Source: Actinomycetota bacterium | Lineage (GTDB): Bacteria; Actinomycetota; Acidimicrobiia; Acidimicrobiales; Microtrichaceae | Length of the DNA stretch: 42,967 bases | Reading direction: 5' to 3' | Assembly (NCBI GenBank): GCA_016870275.1 | Contig: VGBZ01000020.1 | Location: forward strand, 1-42,967 | Shown here: positions 8,153-15,949 of the stretch, piece by piece | Numbering within the stretch: position 1 is the first letter of the stretch | How the letters are laid out: the number at the start of each line of letters is the position of its first letter | Program-made: the position numbers and the translations under genes | The notes under the pieces: model-generated | Seen by the model: only the letters and a program-made list of their open reading frames with translations | Told to the model about the DNA's origin: nothing | Database searches by the model: none

Positions 8153-9109
8153 TCAGGGACTCGCGACGACGGTGGCGAGCCCGGGGACCGTCGCCGTGGT
8201 CGGGATGCGCTCGAGTGCCGCAGCGTCGTCACGGAGCGTGCCGGCCCAGAAGTCGAGCGAGGTGTCGACCACCACCTGATCGTGCGGCGATGGGGTGTTC
8301 TCGAACGGCCCGGAGTGGTTGCCATCGGTCAGGGTGACCGCCCAGGTCGGTCCGGGGAGCTGGCCGATGGCCTCCTGTTGGACGGCGTAGGGGATTGCGA
8401 GGTCCGCCGTGCCGGCGAACACCAGGATCGGGAACTGTCGATCGAAGGCGAAGTCGCCGCCGGGTTGTGGGTAGAGGAACGCCGACATCAGGACTGCGGA
8501 CCTGAAGCGGTCGTCGACGCAGCAGGGGTGGAACAACTTGGCGTAGGTCGTGGCACCGCCGAGCGACAGGCCGGAGATGCCGAGCCGATCGGGGTCGATG
8601 AGTCCCTCGAGCGACCCACCGGGCTGGTTCATGGCGAGTACCTGGTCGGTGATGAACCGCACGTCGGCCGGCTGCTGGACGACGTCGGTGACCTGCCGCT
8701 GATCAGGAGGAATGGCGTCGGTGGTGAGCGGGAAGTTCGGTGCGACGACGACGTAGCCAGCCTGGGACCAAGCCGACAGCAACTCGGAGAACTTGCCGGA
8801 GTTCCCGGCGAGGCCGTGGGCGTGGACGATCATCGGGAACGGTCCTGTTCCGCCGGGAATGTAGATGTCGGTGGGGAGGACCCGTCCGGATGTCGTGCCC
8901 GTGGGCCGCGAAGGGTCGGTGAACACCTCGGTGCGCATGGTCGTGGTCCCGTCTCCTGTGCCGAGTGTCGTTGACGGTGCGGTCGAGGGTGCGGGGACCG
9001 TCGTCGATGGTTGGGCCGCTGATCCAGAACCGCCACATGCCGCCAGACCCGCTGTTGCGAGGAGCACGACGAGCGGGGCGATGATGCATCGGAGGCCTGA
9101 TCGAATCAC
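8153..9109 (-). CDS. Lipoprotein alpha/beta hydrolase (dienelactone hydrolase/PETase-like esterase)
   Basis: 318 aa. A signal peptide with lipobox LAAC (C25) is followed by a Ser/Thr/Pro-rich linker (about 26-58), so the enzyme is anchored outside the membrane. The hydrolase core has oxyanion motif HAHG (97-100), nucleophile elbow GLSLGG with S182, acid D236 in FAGTADLAIPY and H265 in TDGNHSGPF. This order matches extracellular dienelactone-hydrolase/cutinase-like esterases. The natural ester is unknown. The GTG start has no Shine-Dalgarno and TAGTGT ends 6 nt upstream. It converges on the serine hydrolase with 23 bp between stops. Confidence 0.87.
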   Translation of the reverse strand: MIRSGLRCIIAPLVVLLATAGLAACGGSGSAAQPSTTVPAPSTAPSTTLGTGDGTTTMRTEVFTDPSRPTGTTSGRVLPTDIYIPGGTGPFPMIVHAHGLAGNSGKFSELLSAWSQAGYVVVAPNFPLTTDAIPPDQRQVTDVVQQPADVRFITDQVLAMNQPGGSLEGLIDPDRLGISGLSLGGATTYAKLFHPCCVDDRFRSAVLMSAFLYPQPGGDFAFDRQFPILVFAGTADLAIPYAVQQEAIGQLPGPTWAVTLTDGNHSGPFENTPSPHDQVVVDTSLDFWAGTLRDDAAALERIPTTATVPGLATVVASP

Positions 9110-9115
9110 AGAATC

Positions 9116-9121
9116 ACACTA
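9116..9121 (-). promoter_or_regulatory. Leaderless -10 element of the lipoprotein esterase
   Basis: TAGTGT on the minus strand, 6 nt before the GTG at 9109; no Shine-Dalgarno. Confidence 0.45.
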
Positions 9122-9174
9122 CGACCCATCGTCCGCCGTTCGGATCCACAACGCAGCCACGGGTGGCCCGGGCG

Positions 9175-9723
9175 TCAGTCGGCTGCGTGCTGGCACCGGG
9201 TACGACGCCGGCCGAGAGTGAACACCCAGGCGCTCGAGAGATCCGGCCGGTAGACCTTGAGCAGGCGCCAACGGAGGCTGGCCTCGACAGCGGCGTCGGG
9301 GTTGACCGCGAGGATCTGCCGCAGTCGCTCCGATCGGTGGTTCCAGCGGCGGTACACCTCGCCGTCGAGTCTGAATCGGATCCAGCCCGAGTCGTCGATC
9401 GAGAGGATCTCGACGAGTCGTGCCACATCCTCCGGTTTGGTCTCCTGGCCGCAGAGCCGGATCTGGATGACGTGTGGGTCGTGGCCGTCGATGTAGGACC
9501 CGCACGACGACCGGCTGGAACTGCCGCTGGTGCCCGGCGTGGCGTCGAGGTGCTGCGACTGGCGGGTGGCGAGGTCGGCGTTCCAGGATTCGCCGGTGTC
9601 GAGGTCGAGGGCGAACCGGAATGGCTTCTGTGCCGGGACGTCTTCTGAGCGATCGGCCGGTGCGGGTCCGGTCGCTGAGCGATCGGTGTGTGGGGGATCG
9701 GATGGCGAATCGGTCTGTTCCAT
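9175..9723 (-). CDS. Uncharacterised 182-aa protein downstream of the VWA gene
   Basis: Starts at the ATG at 9723, which has AGAGG 7 nt upstream. The N-terminal 45 residues are polar and Pro/Asp/Ser-rich and look disordered. A small soluble domain follows, with GSYIDGHDPHVIQIRLCGQ, then SGWIRFRLDGEVYRRWNHR, then a helical ILAVNPDAAVEASLRWRLLKVYRP segment and a basic tail. No membrane segment. I do not recognise a family. It lies on the same strand as and 103 bp after the VWA gene, with a strong hairpin between, so co-transcription would need read-through. Its position suggests a role with the VWA/sigma-like group. Confidence 0.6.
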   Translation of the reverse strand: MEQTDSPSDPPHTDRSATGPAPADRSEDVPAQKPFRFALDLDTGESWNADLATRQSQHLDATPGTSGSSSRSSCGSYIDGHDPHVIQIRLCGQETKPEDVARLVEILSIDDSGWIRFRLDGEVYRRWNHRSERLRQILAVNPDAAVEASLRWRLLKVYRPDLSSAWVFTLGRRRTRCQHAAD

Positions 9724-9770
9724 GGGATGAACCTCTGTCTCGGTCGTGCTCGCTCGTGCTCGTGTTGGTC

Positions 9771-9807
9771 GTCGGGCCCGGGGGAATGGGGCAACCCCGG
9801 GCCCGAC
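9771..9807 (-). terminator. Strong hairpin after the VWA gene
   Basis: A perfect 13-bp GC-rich stem (9771-9783 with 9795-9807) and an 11-nt loop, located 20 bp beyond the VWA stop. No clear U-tract, so it may attenuate rather than fully stop transcription into the 182-aa gene. Confidence 0.6.
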
Positions 9808-9826
9808 ACCACCGGATTCCCGGCGG

Positions 9827-10612
9827 TCAGCGCTGCCGCTTGTTGCGATCCGCCTCAGCTGGTTTCCCGCTCTCCCACAGGTCCAGATCGGCGGTCTTCG
9901 CACCGTGGCGACGGCGCTCACGCAGCATCGCAGTGCCCTGTGACAGCGAAGCGAAGGCCACGGCGGTTCCGGCCTCATCGGGGTGGAAGGCCTGGGTGTT
10001 GTGCGGCCCGTAGCCGAGTGATCCGGCCTCCTCGTACACGTCGAGCGCTGCGCTCAGGAACACGAACTTCCAGCCAGAGCGCTCCCGCTCGGCGATGGCC
10101 GTGCGGATCTGACCCACGCTGCACTCGGTGCTGTCGTTCTCGTGTCCGTCGGTGATCGACACGATCACAACCGCCTCGGAGGGGAGCTGCTTGCGCTTGC
10201 GGTCCTCTTCCCGCCGCCGGACCCGGGCGATCACGAGGGAGGTGGCGTCGAGCAGAGGCGTCGCAGCCCGCGGGTTGAAGGTCGCAGCGTCGAGTGGCTC
10301 GACATCGGCCACCTGGACGGCGTCGGCGACCACTTCATGCTGATCGATGGAATCGAACAACACGAGCGTGACGACGGCGTCGTCCCCCGAGGCCTGCTGG
10401 TCGCGGAGCCACGCGTTGAAGCCGCCGATCACGTCGTCGGCGATGGCGGCCATGCTGCCGGATCGGTCGAGCAGCACGACGAGGTGCGTATCGGTCGGAT
10501 GTGATTCGGTCTTGTTCCTGTCGGTCTGTTTCCCGGTCTTGTTCCTGCCGGTCTGTTTCCCGGTCTTGTTCCTGCCGGTCTGTTTCCCGGTCTTGGGCGC
10601 CTGCTCGTCCAT
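9827..10612 (-). CDS. VWA-domain protein with N-terminal 9-aa repeats
   Basis: 261 aa from the ATG at 10612. The VWA domain begins at THLVVLLDRSGSM; the MIDAS motif D49-x-S-x-S is intact, as are the Thr-containing NPRAATPLLDA loop and the TDG motif in VIVSITDGHEND, so metal-dependent ligand binding is expected. No signal peptide: a cytoplasmic single-VWA protein. Residues about 8-35 are three copies of a TGKQTGRNK-like unit, encoded by the 27-bp DNA repeat at 10507-10587, giving a basic flexible arm. The gene has a TGTCACA-N16-CTCGG promoter, shared with the ARPP-1-like and sigma-like genes. It is divergent from the YbjN/DUF3293 gene. Stress-related VWA proteins often act with partner ATPases; none is visible here. 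Confidence 0.85.
   Translation of the reverse strand: MDEQAPKTGKQTGRNKTGKQTGRNKTGKQTDRNKTESHPTDTHLVVLLDRSGSMAAIADDVIGGFNAWLRDQQASGDDAVVTLVLFDSIDQHEVVADAVQVADVEPLDAATFNPRAATPLLDATSLVIARVRRREEDRKRKQLPSEAVVIVSITDGHENDSTECSVGQIRTAIAERERSGWKFVFLSAALDVYEEAGSLGYGPHNTQAFHPDEAGTAVAFASLSQGTAMLRERRRHGAKTADLDLWESGKPAEADRNKRQR
10507..10587. repeat. 27-bp tandem repeat, three copies
   Basis: Units at 10507-10533, 10534-10560 and 10561-10587; the last two are identical and the first differs by one base. A partial fourth copy continues to 10595. In frame within the VWA gene, encoding the basic TGKQTGRNK arm. Confidence 0.95.
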
Positions 10613-10679
10613 GGTGTCTCCAGGTGGGTTCGATGTCGTGTGGGGTGTGCACCGGATCCGCTGTTGGATCCGTGCTGTA

Positions 10680-10707
10680 CCGAGGAGCAGGCCCGGCACA
10701 TGTGACA
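10680..10707 (-). promoter_or_regulatory. TGTCACA-N16-CTCGG promoter of the VWA gene
   Basis: TGTCACA (10707-10701), 16 bp, then CTCGG (10684-10680) on the minus strand, about 60 nt before the ATG at 10612. The same two boxes with the same spacing occur before the ARPP-1-like and sigma-like genes. TGTCACA is, as I recall, the -35 of ECF41-type sigma factors; the -10 differs from their CGTC. Confidence 0.6.
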
Positions 10708-10857
10708 CCCCACCTGAGAGGTCCTCAGAGCGGGGACCAAGAGAGAGGCCCCGGCGGCCGGCGTCACAGCAGTGGGGCACAATGACCGAGTTCGTGGTCC
10801 CTGTCGTGATCGATGAGCAGGTCAGCGTTCGGCAGGGTCCGCAGGGGAGGGAGAGGC

Positions 10858-12621
10858 GTGAGCGACGACGACGGCGGTGAATCGGAGCACTGGAGTGAAC
10901 CGCTGCCCGGTCACCCCGGTGACCCCGGTGATCCCGGTGATCCCGGTGATCCCGGTGATCCCGATGACCCGGGTGATCCCGGTGACCCCGGTGACGACAA
11001 CCTCTCATTGCTCGATGAGCCAGCTGTCACCGTGGAGATCGATGAGGTGGAGTGGCAACTCATCCTCAGCCGGCTCGCTCCGGCGCTCGCAGAGGACGAA
11101 CGGGCCATTGGTGGCAACCTGCTCCTCCTCCTCGGGGGCGGCGAACGGCGTTGGGCCGTCGTCGATGAGCACCGGGTCTTCATCGCCACGGCCGGCGCCG
11201 ATGAGCGTGAGGCCCGGGTCCTCGTCTCGCCCCGCTTGATCGACTCGTGGCGACTGGTCGCAGGTGAGTCCGGGGTTGCGACGCTTCGGGTGCCCCTCGA
11301 CGCCAACGGGACGGCCTCGATCGAGGGGGAGGCTGGTCTGGTGATGGTCGACAGTCGCCCGGTGCCCGATCTGCCGGTCGAGGAGATCCTCGTGTATCAG
11401 CGGCACCGTCCGCGACTGGTCCACTCGCTCGACGCCGAGACGTTCGTGATGGCCTCTCATGTCGCCCGGCGCCCTCCCACGCTCGCAGATCCGAGGTCCG
11501 CAGACCCGGTGCTCGCAGACGAGGAGGCCCTGCGGGCGCCGGTGATGTGGCTCGGATGCGACGACGGCACCATCGCCTTCGACGTCTACTGGCCGCACGT
11601 CGGCCTGAGCACCCACGCCCTGTGGTCGGTCGGTCCGGGATCGGCCAACCTGCCGCTCTCCGCAGAGGCGATCGCTGCGGTCGGATCCGCGCTCGAGGGC
11701 GGGCCGCTCACGATTGGCCTGCCCGAGGACGATGGTGATGCGGTCTGGTTCGAACAGGATGGTTTCGTCGCTGCGGTCATGGCGCTCGACCCGGACGGGC
11801 ACGTCCGTCGGCAGGTCGAGGAGCAACTCGCCGACCTGTTCGGTGAGGGTGTCGTGCACCGGGACGAGGATGGCGACTACCGGCTGTCCATGGACGGCGT
11901 TCCGGTGTGGGCGCAGCTCGAACCGACCGACGGTGTCACGTGGCTGCACGTGTTCGCTCAGGTGCTCTCCGATGTGGCCGACCCCGACGACCTGCTCACC
12001 GAACTGAATCAACTCAACGTCGCCAGCCCTGTCGCCAAGATCGTCCTGGTCGACGATTCGGTGTACGTTCAGGGCTCGCTGGTGGCCGAGACGCTCGACC
12101 CAGCAGAGATCAGCACGCTCTACGACCGGGTTCGGCTCGTCGCCGACGATCTCGGTCCGGCGCTGGCGGTGCGGTTCGGCGGCAGTGCGGTCGTGCCGGT
12201 GGGTGACCGGCGGTGGGACCGTTACGGCCAGACGGTGATCTCTGCTGAGCTCCGGCCCGGGATCTGGACCCAGCTGAACGGAGACTCCTCACCCGAGGAG
12301 TTCCCCTTCGACGCACCCGTGTTCATCGTGACCGCCTGGAACCCCGACGGCCGGGTGCGGCCCGACGGGCTGAACCGAGAGGCCAACATGCGTCTCGCCG
12401 CAGCGATCGCCCGCGAGCAGCTCGGCTGTTGCCGGGCGCTCGGCACGTCGGGAGATGGGAGCCACGCCGAACCCGGCTACCTGATCTGGGGAGTCACACG
12501 CGAAGCGGCGGTCGAACTCGGTGCAGAGTTCGCTCAGGAGGCCATCTTCGAGGTCAGCGCCACCGAGGTCGCCGTGGTCGGTGTCAGCAGCAACCGCCGG
12601 ATCGCCGGCCCGAGACGCTGA
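10858..12621 (+). CDS. Multidomain protein: collagen-like PGD arm, unknown domain, YbjN-like domain, DUF3293-like domain
   Basis: 587 aa from the GTG at 10858, which has GGAGG 7 nt upstream. Residues about 18-47 are Gly-Asp-Pro triplets from a 9-bp DNA repeat. A domain I do not recognise follows (about 55-310), with an ATAGADEREARVLVSPRLIDSW segment faintly recalling clamp-like repeats. Residues about 315-441 match the actinobacterial YbjN/secretion-chaperone-like fold (QVEEQLADLFGEG, then DPDDLLTELNQLNVASPVAKIVLVDDSVYVQGSL). Residues about 460-587 match DUF3293 (FIVTAWNPDGR, NREANMRLAAAI, YLIWGVTREAAVELGAEFAQEAIFEV). No signal peptide. It is divergent from the VWA gene and upstream of the sigma-like gene on the same strand, 147 bp apart. 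No catalytic function can be assigned; domain names are from recall. Confidence 0.8.
   Translation: MSDDDGGESEHWSEPLPGHPGDPGDPGDPGDPGDPDDPGDPGDPGDDNLSLLDEPAVTVEIDEVEWQLILSRLAPALAEDERAIGGNLLLLLGGGERRWAVVDEHRVFIATAGADEREARVLVSPRLIDSWRLVAGESGVATLRVPLDANGTASIEGEAGLVMVDSRPVPDLPVEEILVYQRHRPRLVHSLDAETFVMASHVARRPPTLADPRSADPVLADEEALRAPVMWLGCDDGTIAFDVYWPHVGLSTHALWSVGPGSANLPLSAEAIAAVGSALEGGPLTIGLPEDDGDAVWFEQDGFVAAVMALDPDGHVRRQVEEQLADLFGEGVVHRDEDGDYRLSMDGVPVWAQLEPTDGVTWLHVFAQVLSDVADPDDLLTELNQLNVASPVAKIVLVDDSVYVQGSLVAETLDPAEISTLYDRVRLVADDLGPALAVRFGGSAVVPVGDRRWDRYGQTVISAELRPGIWTQLNGDSSPEEFPFDAPVFIVTAWNPDGRVRPDGLNREANMRLAAAIAREQLGCCRALGTSGDGSHAEPGYLIWGVTREAAVELGAEFAQEAIFEVSATEVAVVGVSSNRRIAGPRR
10909..10998. 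repeat. 9-bp (GGTGATCCC-type) tandem repeat
   Basis: About ten imperfect copies of GGTGAYCCC in frame, encoding a run of Gly-Asp-Pro triplets with one Asp substitution, collagen-like in period. Confidence 0.93.
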
Positions 12622-12626
12622 TTCGC

Positions 12627-12654
12627 TGTCACACCACCGGCGCCTACGGCTCGC
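12627..12654 (+). promoter_or_regulatory. TGTCACA-N16-CTCGC promoter of the sigma-like gene
   Basis: TGTCACA (12627-12633), 16 bp, CTCGC (12650-12654). A second TGTCACA follows exactly 28 bp later (12655-12661), embedded in a repeated TCGCTGTCACACC. Located between the YbjN-like gene and the sigma-like gene. Confidence 0.55.
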
Positions 12655-12805
12655 TGTCACACCGTGCTGGCACTCTCGAGTCTCGCAACAACAGCGGAGC
12701 CAGCAGAACCGTCGCACTGCGGCACCAGAGCGGTGAGCAACTGAAGGACAGGAGCACCAACGAGGAACATGACCCGATCCGAGCCACGAGACCACCAGCA
12801 CGCAA

Positions 12806-13756
12806 GTGGGTCGCCAACGCCCGATGAAGCCCTCCACCAGCCCGGAGCCGGCGAAGCAGCCGGGACCCCGCTGTCATCCCCGTCTGTCATCCCCGTCTGT
12901 CATCCCCGGCTGTCATCCCCGGCTGGATCCCCGGCTGGCATCCCCGGCGTCATCCCCGGCGTCATCCCCGGCTGGATCCCCGGCGGGATCCCCGGCGTCA
13001 TCCCCGGCTGGATCCCCGGCGTCGTCCCCGGCTGGATCCCCGGCGTCGGAGGTACTCGTTGCGCTCACCGGCGAGTCACGTGAGGAGATCGGCCGGCAAC
13101 TGATGAGGCGCTACGACGTGTCGAAGGAGGTCGTCGAGGATGCGCTCTCCACTGCGTACCTCTCCGTGGTGACGTACCTCGGTGACGTCAGGGGCACCCC
13201 ACTGCGCAACCCCGGTGGCTACGCGTACCGGGCGGCTCAACACGCCGTCGTGGCCATCATGCGAGGCCGGGAACTCGCACGAGGCGATCTCGCACGCCTC
13301 GCAGAGGAGTTCCTCGCAGAGGGGCACTCCGGCGGTCAGGTCCCGATATCGCTCTTCGGACCCTCGGACGGCGGTGATCCCAGCGCTCAGAACCCTGAAG
13401 CGATCGAAGGCGAACAACACGATGGCGACCCTCTTCGCTGGATCACCGACGAGTTGGCCGCATCGCCCGGGGCACCGCCCAACTGGTTGGTCTCTGCCGT
13501 TCTGAGCTACATCACCCTCGTGATGTATCCGGAGCATCGGCCCGCATCGCTCCCTGCACCCGAGCGGGGTTCGATTCTGGCGCAGGCCACGGCCTGGCCG
13601 GCACTCCATCTGGCCGGACTGGCGGATTTGTTGATCCCCGATGCCGGTCCGGCCGTCCGCAAGACCCGGAGTCGCAGGATCGGATCGATTCGGAGTTTCC
13701 TCGACGAGCTCTTCACCGCTGCTGCGGTTCGGGGGGAGGTGACCGGGTGTGACTGA
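12806..13756 (+). CDS. Divergent sigma-70 region-2-like protein with N-terminal SPAG repeats
   Basis: 316 aa if read from the GTG at 12806; an in-frame ATG is at 12824. Residues from about 82 resemble ECF sigma region 2: GESREEIGRQLMRRYDVS, KEVVEDALSTAYLSVVTYL, NPGGYAYRAAQHAVVAIMRGREL. A canonical region 4.2 is not visible; the C-terminus has a basic RKTRSRRIGSIRSFLDELF helix. The N-terminus is Ser-Pro-Ala-Gly repeats from a 12/13-bp minisatellite. The start is uncertain: the only good ribosome-binding site (GAGGA) precedes an ATG at 12769 in another frame. A change of one base (the extra C at 12939) would join that frame to the sigma-like frame. Autoregulation is suggested by the TGTCACA boxes upstream. 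The stop overlaps the next gene by 8 bp. Sigma function is inferred only from region 2. Confidence 0.65.
   Translation: MGRQRPMKPSTSPEPAKQPGPRCHPRLSSPSVIPGCHPRLDPRLASPASSPASSPAGSPAGSPASSPAGSPASSPAGSPASEVLVALTGESREEIGRQLMRRYDVSKEVVEDALSTAYLSVVTYLGDVRGTPLRNPGGYAYRAAQHAVVAIMRGRELARGDLARLAEEFLAEGHSGGQVPISLFGPSDGGDPSAQNPEAIEGEQHDGDPLRWITDELAASPGAPPNWLVSAVLSYITLVMYPEHRPASLPAPERGSILAQATAWPALHLAGLADLLIPDAGPAVRKTRSRRIGSIRSFLDELFTAAAVRGEVTGCD
12871..13043. repeat. Mixed 12/13-bp minisatellite, 14 units
   Basis: Fourteen consecutive units of the type CTGGATCCCCGG. Units 1-4 and 6 are 13 bp, the other nine are 12 bp (12 bp keeps frame, 13 bp shifts it). Total 173 bp. Confidence 0.93.
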
Positions 13757-15251
13757 CTCGCATCTGAACGGCGAGTATCCGGGTCTCGCCGAGTCCGGTG
13801 CCTTCGACGTCGAGTTGCAGCCCGATGGCGGCGTCGAGGCCGTCTTCTCGAGTCCCGGCCCGGCCGGCTCGGCGGCGCTCGTGTTCCCGGACGGGTCGGC
13901 GTGGGAGGTCGACACCGCACGGCCGTGGATGCTCGTGGCTCTCCGGTTCCCACCCAACCTGATCGACCTGGTCGACGGACCCGAGGTCGTTCTCCGGCAC
14001 CCGCTCGTCGTCGGACTCCTCGGAGCCTAGGGCGGGCTCTTCCTGATCGACGGGCTGCAACGAGCCGGTGCCTTCGATGTCGCTGGGCGCAACCCCACCC
14101 TCCGGGGGACTCCCGAAGGAGCGCATGCCCCACCGCGCAACCGTCGCTCGGCCGGCACCTCGGACCCGTGGTTCTCCGGCTTCGCCACCGCTCGGATCGG
14201 AAGCCTCATCCTCGCCGGCGATGCGGCGTGGGATCAGCCGCTACCTGCGCTGGTGCAGGTAGCGGCCGCTGTGAGCGTGCTGGGTCAGTGCTCGTTGGTC
14301 GAGGGCGGTCACCTCCTCGACCCGGTTCTCGCACCGCTGCTCGAACTCGCCGACGCAGCAGCGACAGCAGTCTCCGACCGGGAGATCGAGTCCCTCGATT
14401 CGCTCACAGCAGCTGAGTTCGCCTCGGCGATCAGCGGCGTGCTGTGCTCCGGGTCGGTCGCATCCCGGGCGCTCGGTGGGCTGCGGCGTCGCCTCGTGGC
14501 GGACCGCTCTGCGTACCCCGGCGACGGACACTCCGGTCACGGTGGCCTCGATGCAGCTTCTTTGAGTCCCGTTCCCAGAGGCGCCGTTGCTGCGTTCCCG
14601 CTGCCGTACTCCCTCGACAGCGAAGATGCTCCTGAGGAACTGCAGATCGCAGCGTTGGGCATCGACGACGGAGGCCTCTACTCCGACGTCCGCCCGGGCC
14701 CCGCTCGTGTGTCGGATTGGCAATCCGAGGTGTTCGGCGCTCCACCGGGAACGATCGTTCAGGTCACCGACGTCGATGCGCTGCTCTGGCGAGTGCATCT
14801 CAATGTCGAGCCAGCAGCGCTCGGTCTCGACGCCGGACGACAGTGGCTGCGGGTCCTCCGGGCTGACGACCTGCTCTCCATGGCGCTCGCCCCTCTCGAT
14901 GTGGATCGTTCCGGCACGGTTGTGAGCGAGTTCGTCCTCCCACCGGGGTACCGCTTCGGAGACCTGCGCTTCGTCCTGGCCGACCCGGCCCCGGCGGTGG
15001 GTGGGGATCGGGTCGACATGGTCCGCCAGGCGTTCGCTCTGGGTCGTGAAGCGGCCCGCCTCACGCGTCTCGACGGCACCAGCGCCCGGGCCACAGAGGC
15101 GTGGATGGCGTGCGCTGCGGCCTGGGCCGAGGCCGGCGACGAGCCGCGCGCTCTGATCGCCGAGTCGTTCCTGGGGAGCCGGGGGTGGCGCCGACCGATG
15201 GTCGAAGCCACCCTGGCGGACCGGGTCACCCACGAGCTCGTCGACTCCTAG
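13749..15251 (+). pseudogene. Unknown protein of about 500 codons interrupted by an in-frame TAG
   Basis: GTG start at 13749 overlaps the sigma-like gene stop by 8 bp, with GGGGAGG about 9 nt upstream. The frame reads 93 residues (VVLRHPLVVGLLGA), meets TAG at 14028-14030, then continues open in the same frame for 406 codons (GGLFLIDGLQRAGAFDVAGRN...). The region 14031-14252 after the stop has no plausible start but keeps high third-position GC, so the two parts look like one protein. The C-terminal half is soluble and acidic with a helical end (RATEAWMACAAAWAEAGDEPRALIAESFLGSRGWRRP). I do not recognise a family; operon position suggests a partner or regulator of the sigma-like protein. A nonsense mutation, read-through or a base-call error are all possible. 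Confidence 0.7.
14237..14266. repeat. 12-bp inverted repeat inside the interrupted gene
   Basis: GCCGCTACCTGC (14237-14248) and its exact complement (14255-14266) flank a 6-nt loop, 207 bp after the in-frame TAG. Confidence 0.85.
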
Positions 15252-15294
15252 TCCGAGCCGACTCCCAGGCGGAGCGCCGCTCGATGCGAGGCCC

Positions 15295-15792
15295 TCAGGC
15301 GTCGAACACGTCCCCGTGACTGCGCAACAGTTCGCCATCCGGGGTGAACCGCTCGAACCACTCGGCATCCTCGGTGAGCATTCCCTCGAGCCGATTTGCT
15401 GCATCGTGGTCGGCGGCGTTCGAGGCGAAGAGTCGGCCGGCCATCCCCTCGGTTGCGATTCCGATCGATCGCGCTCGGTCGACGAAGTCGGCGGCATCGA
15501 TGTGTCGGTTCAGCTCGTAGGTGAACGACGCCACGTGAACTCGCTGGATCACCTCGACGAGTTCGAGTTCGCCCGGAGTGACCTCGGCGGCGACCACCAC
15601 ATCGCCGAGACCGACGTGGTGGACGAGGAACGGGACGTTGGCGATCTGGTAGCGGTCCTCGCCGAGCGGGACGGCCCACACGCACTCACTGGGCACCTCT
15701 GGGTGCGTCAGGGGAATCCGTAGGGTGACGTGATCGGTGGGTCGGCAGTCGGGCGATCGCTGGTCGGCACGCTCGTCGGTGGGGTCGGTCAT
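15295..15792 (-). CDS. DUF4265-like protein
   Basis: 165 aa from the ATG at 15792, preceded by GAGGAG at 6 nt. After a polar N-terminus the core reads SECVWAVPLGEDRYQIANVPFLVHHVGLGDVVVAAE, the order (W-x-P-L, N-x-P-F, G-L-G-D-V-V) I associate with DUF4265, a small beta-rich domain of unknown function. A helical C-terminus follows, including a DAANRLEGMLTEDAEWFERF segment. Soluble, no signal peptide. It converges on the interrupted gene (43 bp between stops) and is divergent from the SDR gene at 15950. Possibly part of the same accessory group, but its upstream region has no TGTCACA box. Confidence 0.72.
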   Translation of the reverse strand: MTDPTDERADQRSPDCRPTDHVTLRIPLTHPEVPSECVWAVPLGEDRYQIANVPFLVHHVGLGDVVVAAEVTPGELELVEVIQRVHVASFTYELNRHIDAADFVDRARSIGIATEGMAGRLFASNAADHDAANRLEGMLTEDAEWFERFTPDGELLRSHGDVFDA

Positions 15793-15937
15793 CGGGCTCT
15801 CCTCGGGCGGGTGGTCGGGACCTGGGGTCCGAGGAGCATCGGGCGACGCCGTGAACATGGTGGGTCAGGGATCGCCCCGTGTCACCGGGCAGAGCGACCC
15901 GCAGCGCGATCGTTGCAGTCGACCCGCCCGATGCCGC

Positions 15938-15943
15938 TACGGT
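15938..15943 (+). promoter_or_regulatory. Leaderless -10 element of the SDR gene
   Basis: TACGGT 6 nt before the GTG at 15950; a TTGCAG at 15913-15918 is a possible but distant (19 bp) -35. No Shine-Dalgarno. Confidence 0.5.
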
Positions 15944-15949
15944 GCGATC

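Noticed and set aside
12655-12661. Second TGTCACA box as an independent promoter
   Set aside because: No CTCG at 16 bp (nearest at 13 or 20 bp), so it may be only part of a repeated TCGCTGTCACACC.
14241-15497. 418-codon minus-strand open frame
   Set aside because: Composition is Arg/Gln/His-rich without a recognisable domain, and the plus strand has better coding character and operon context.
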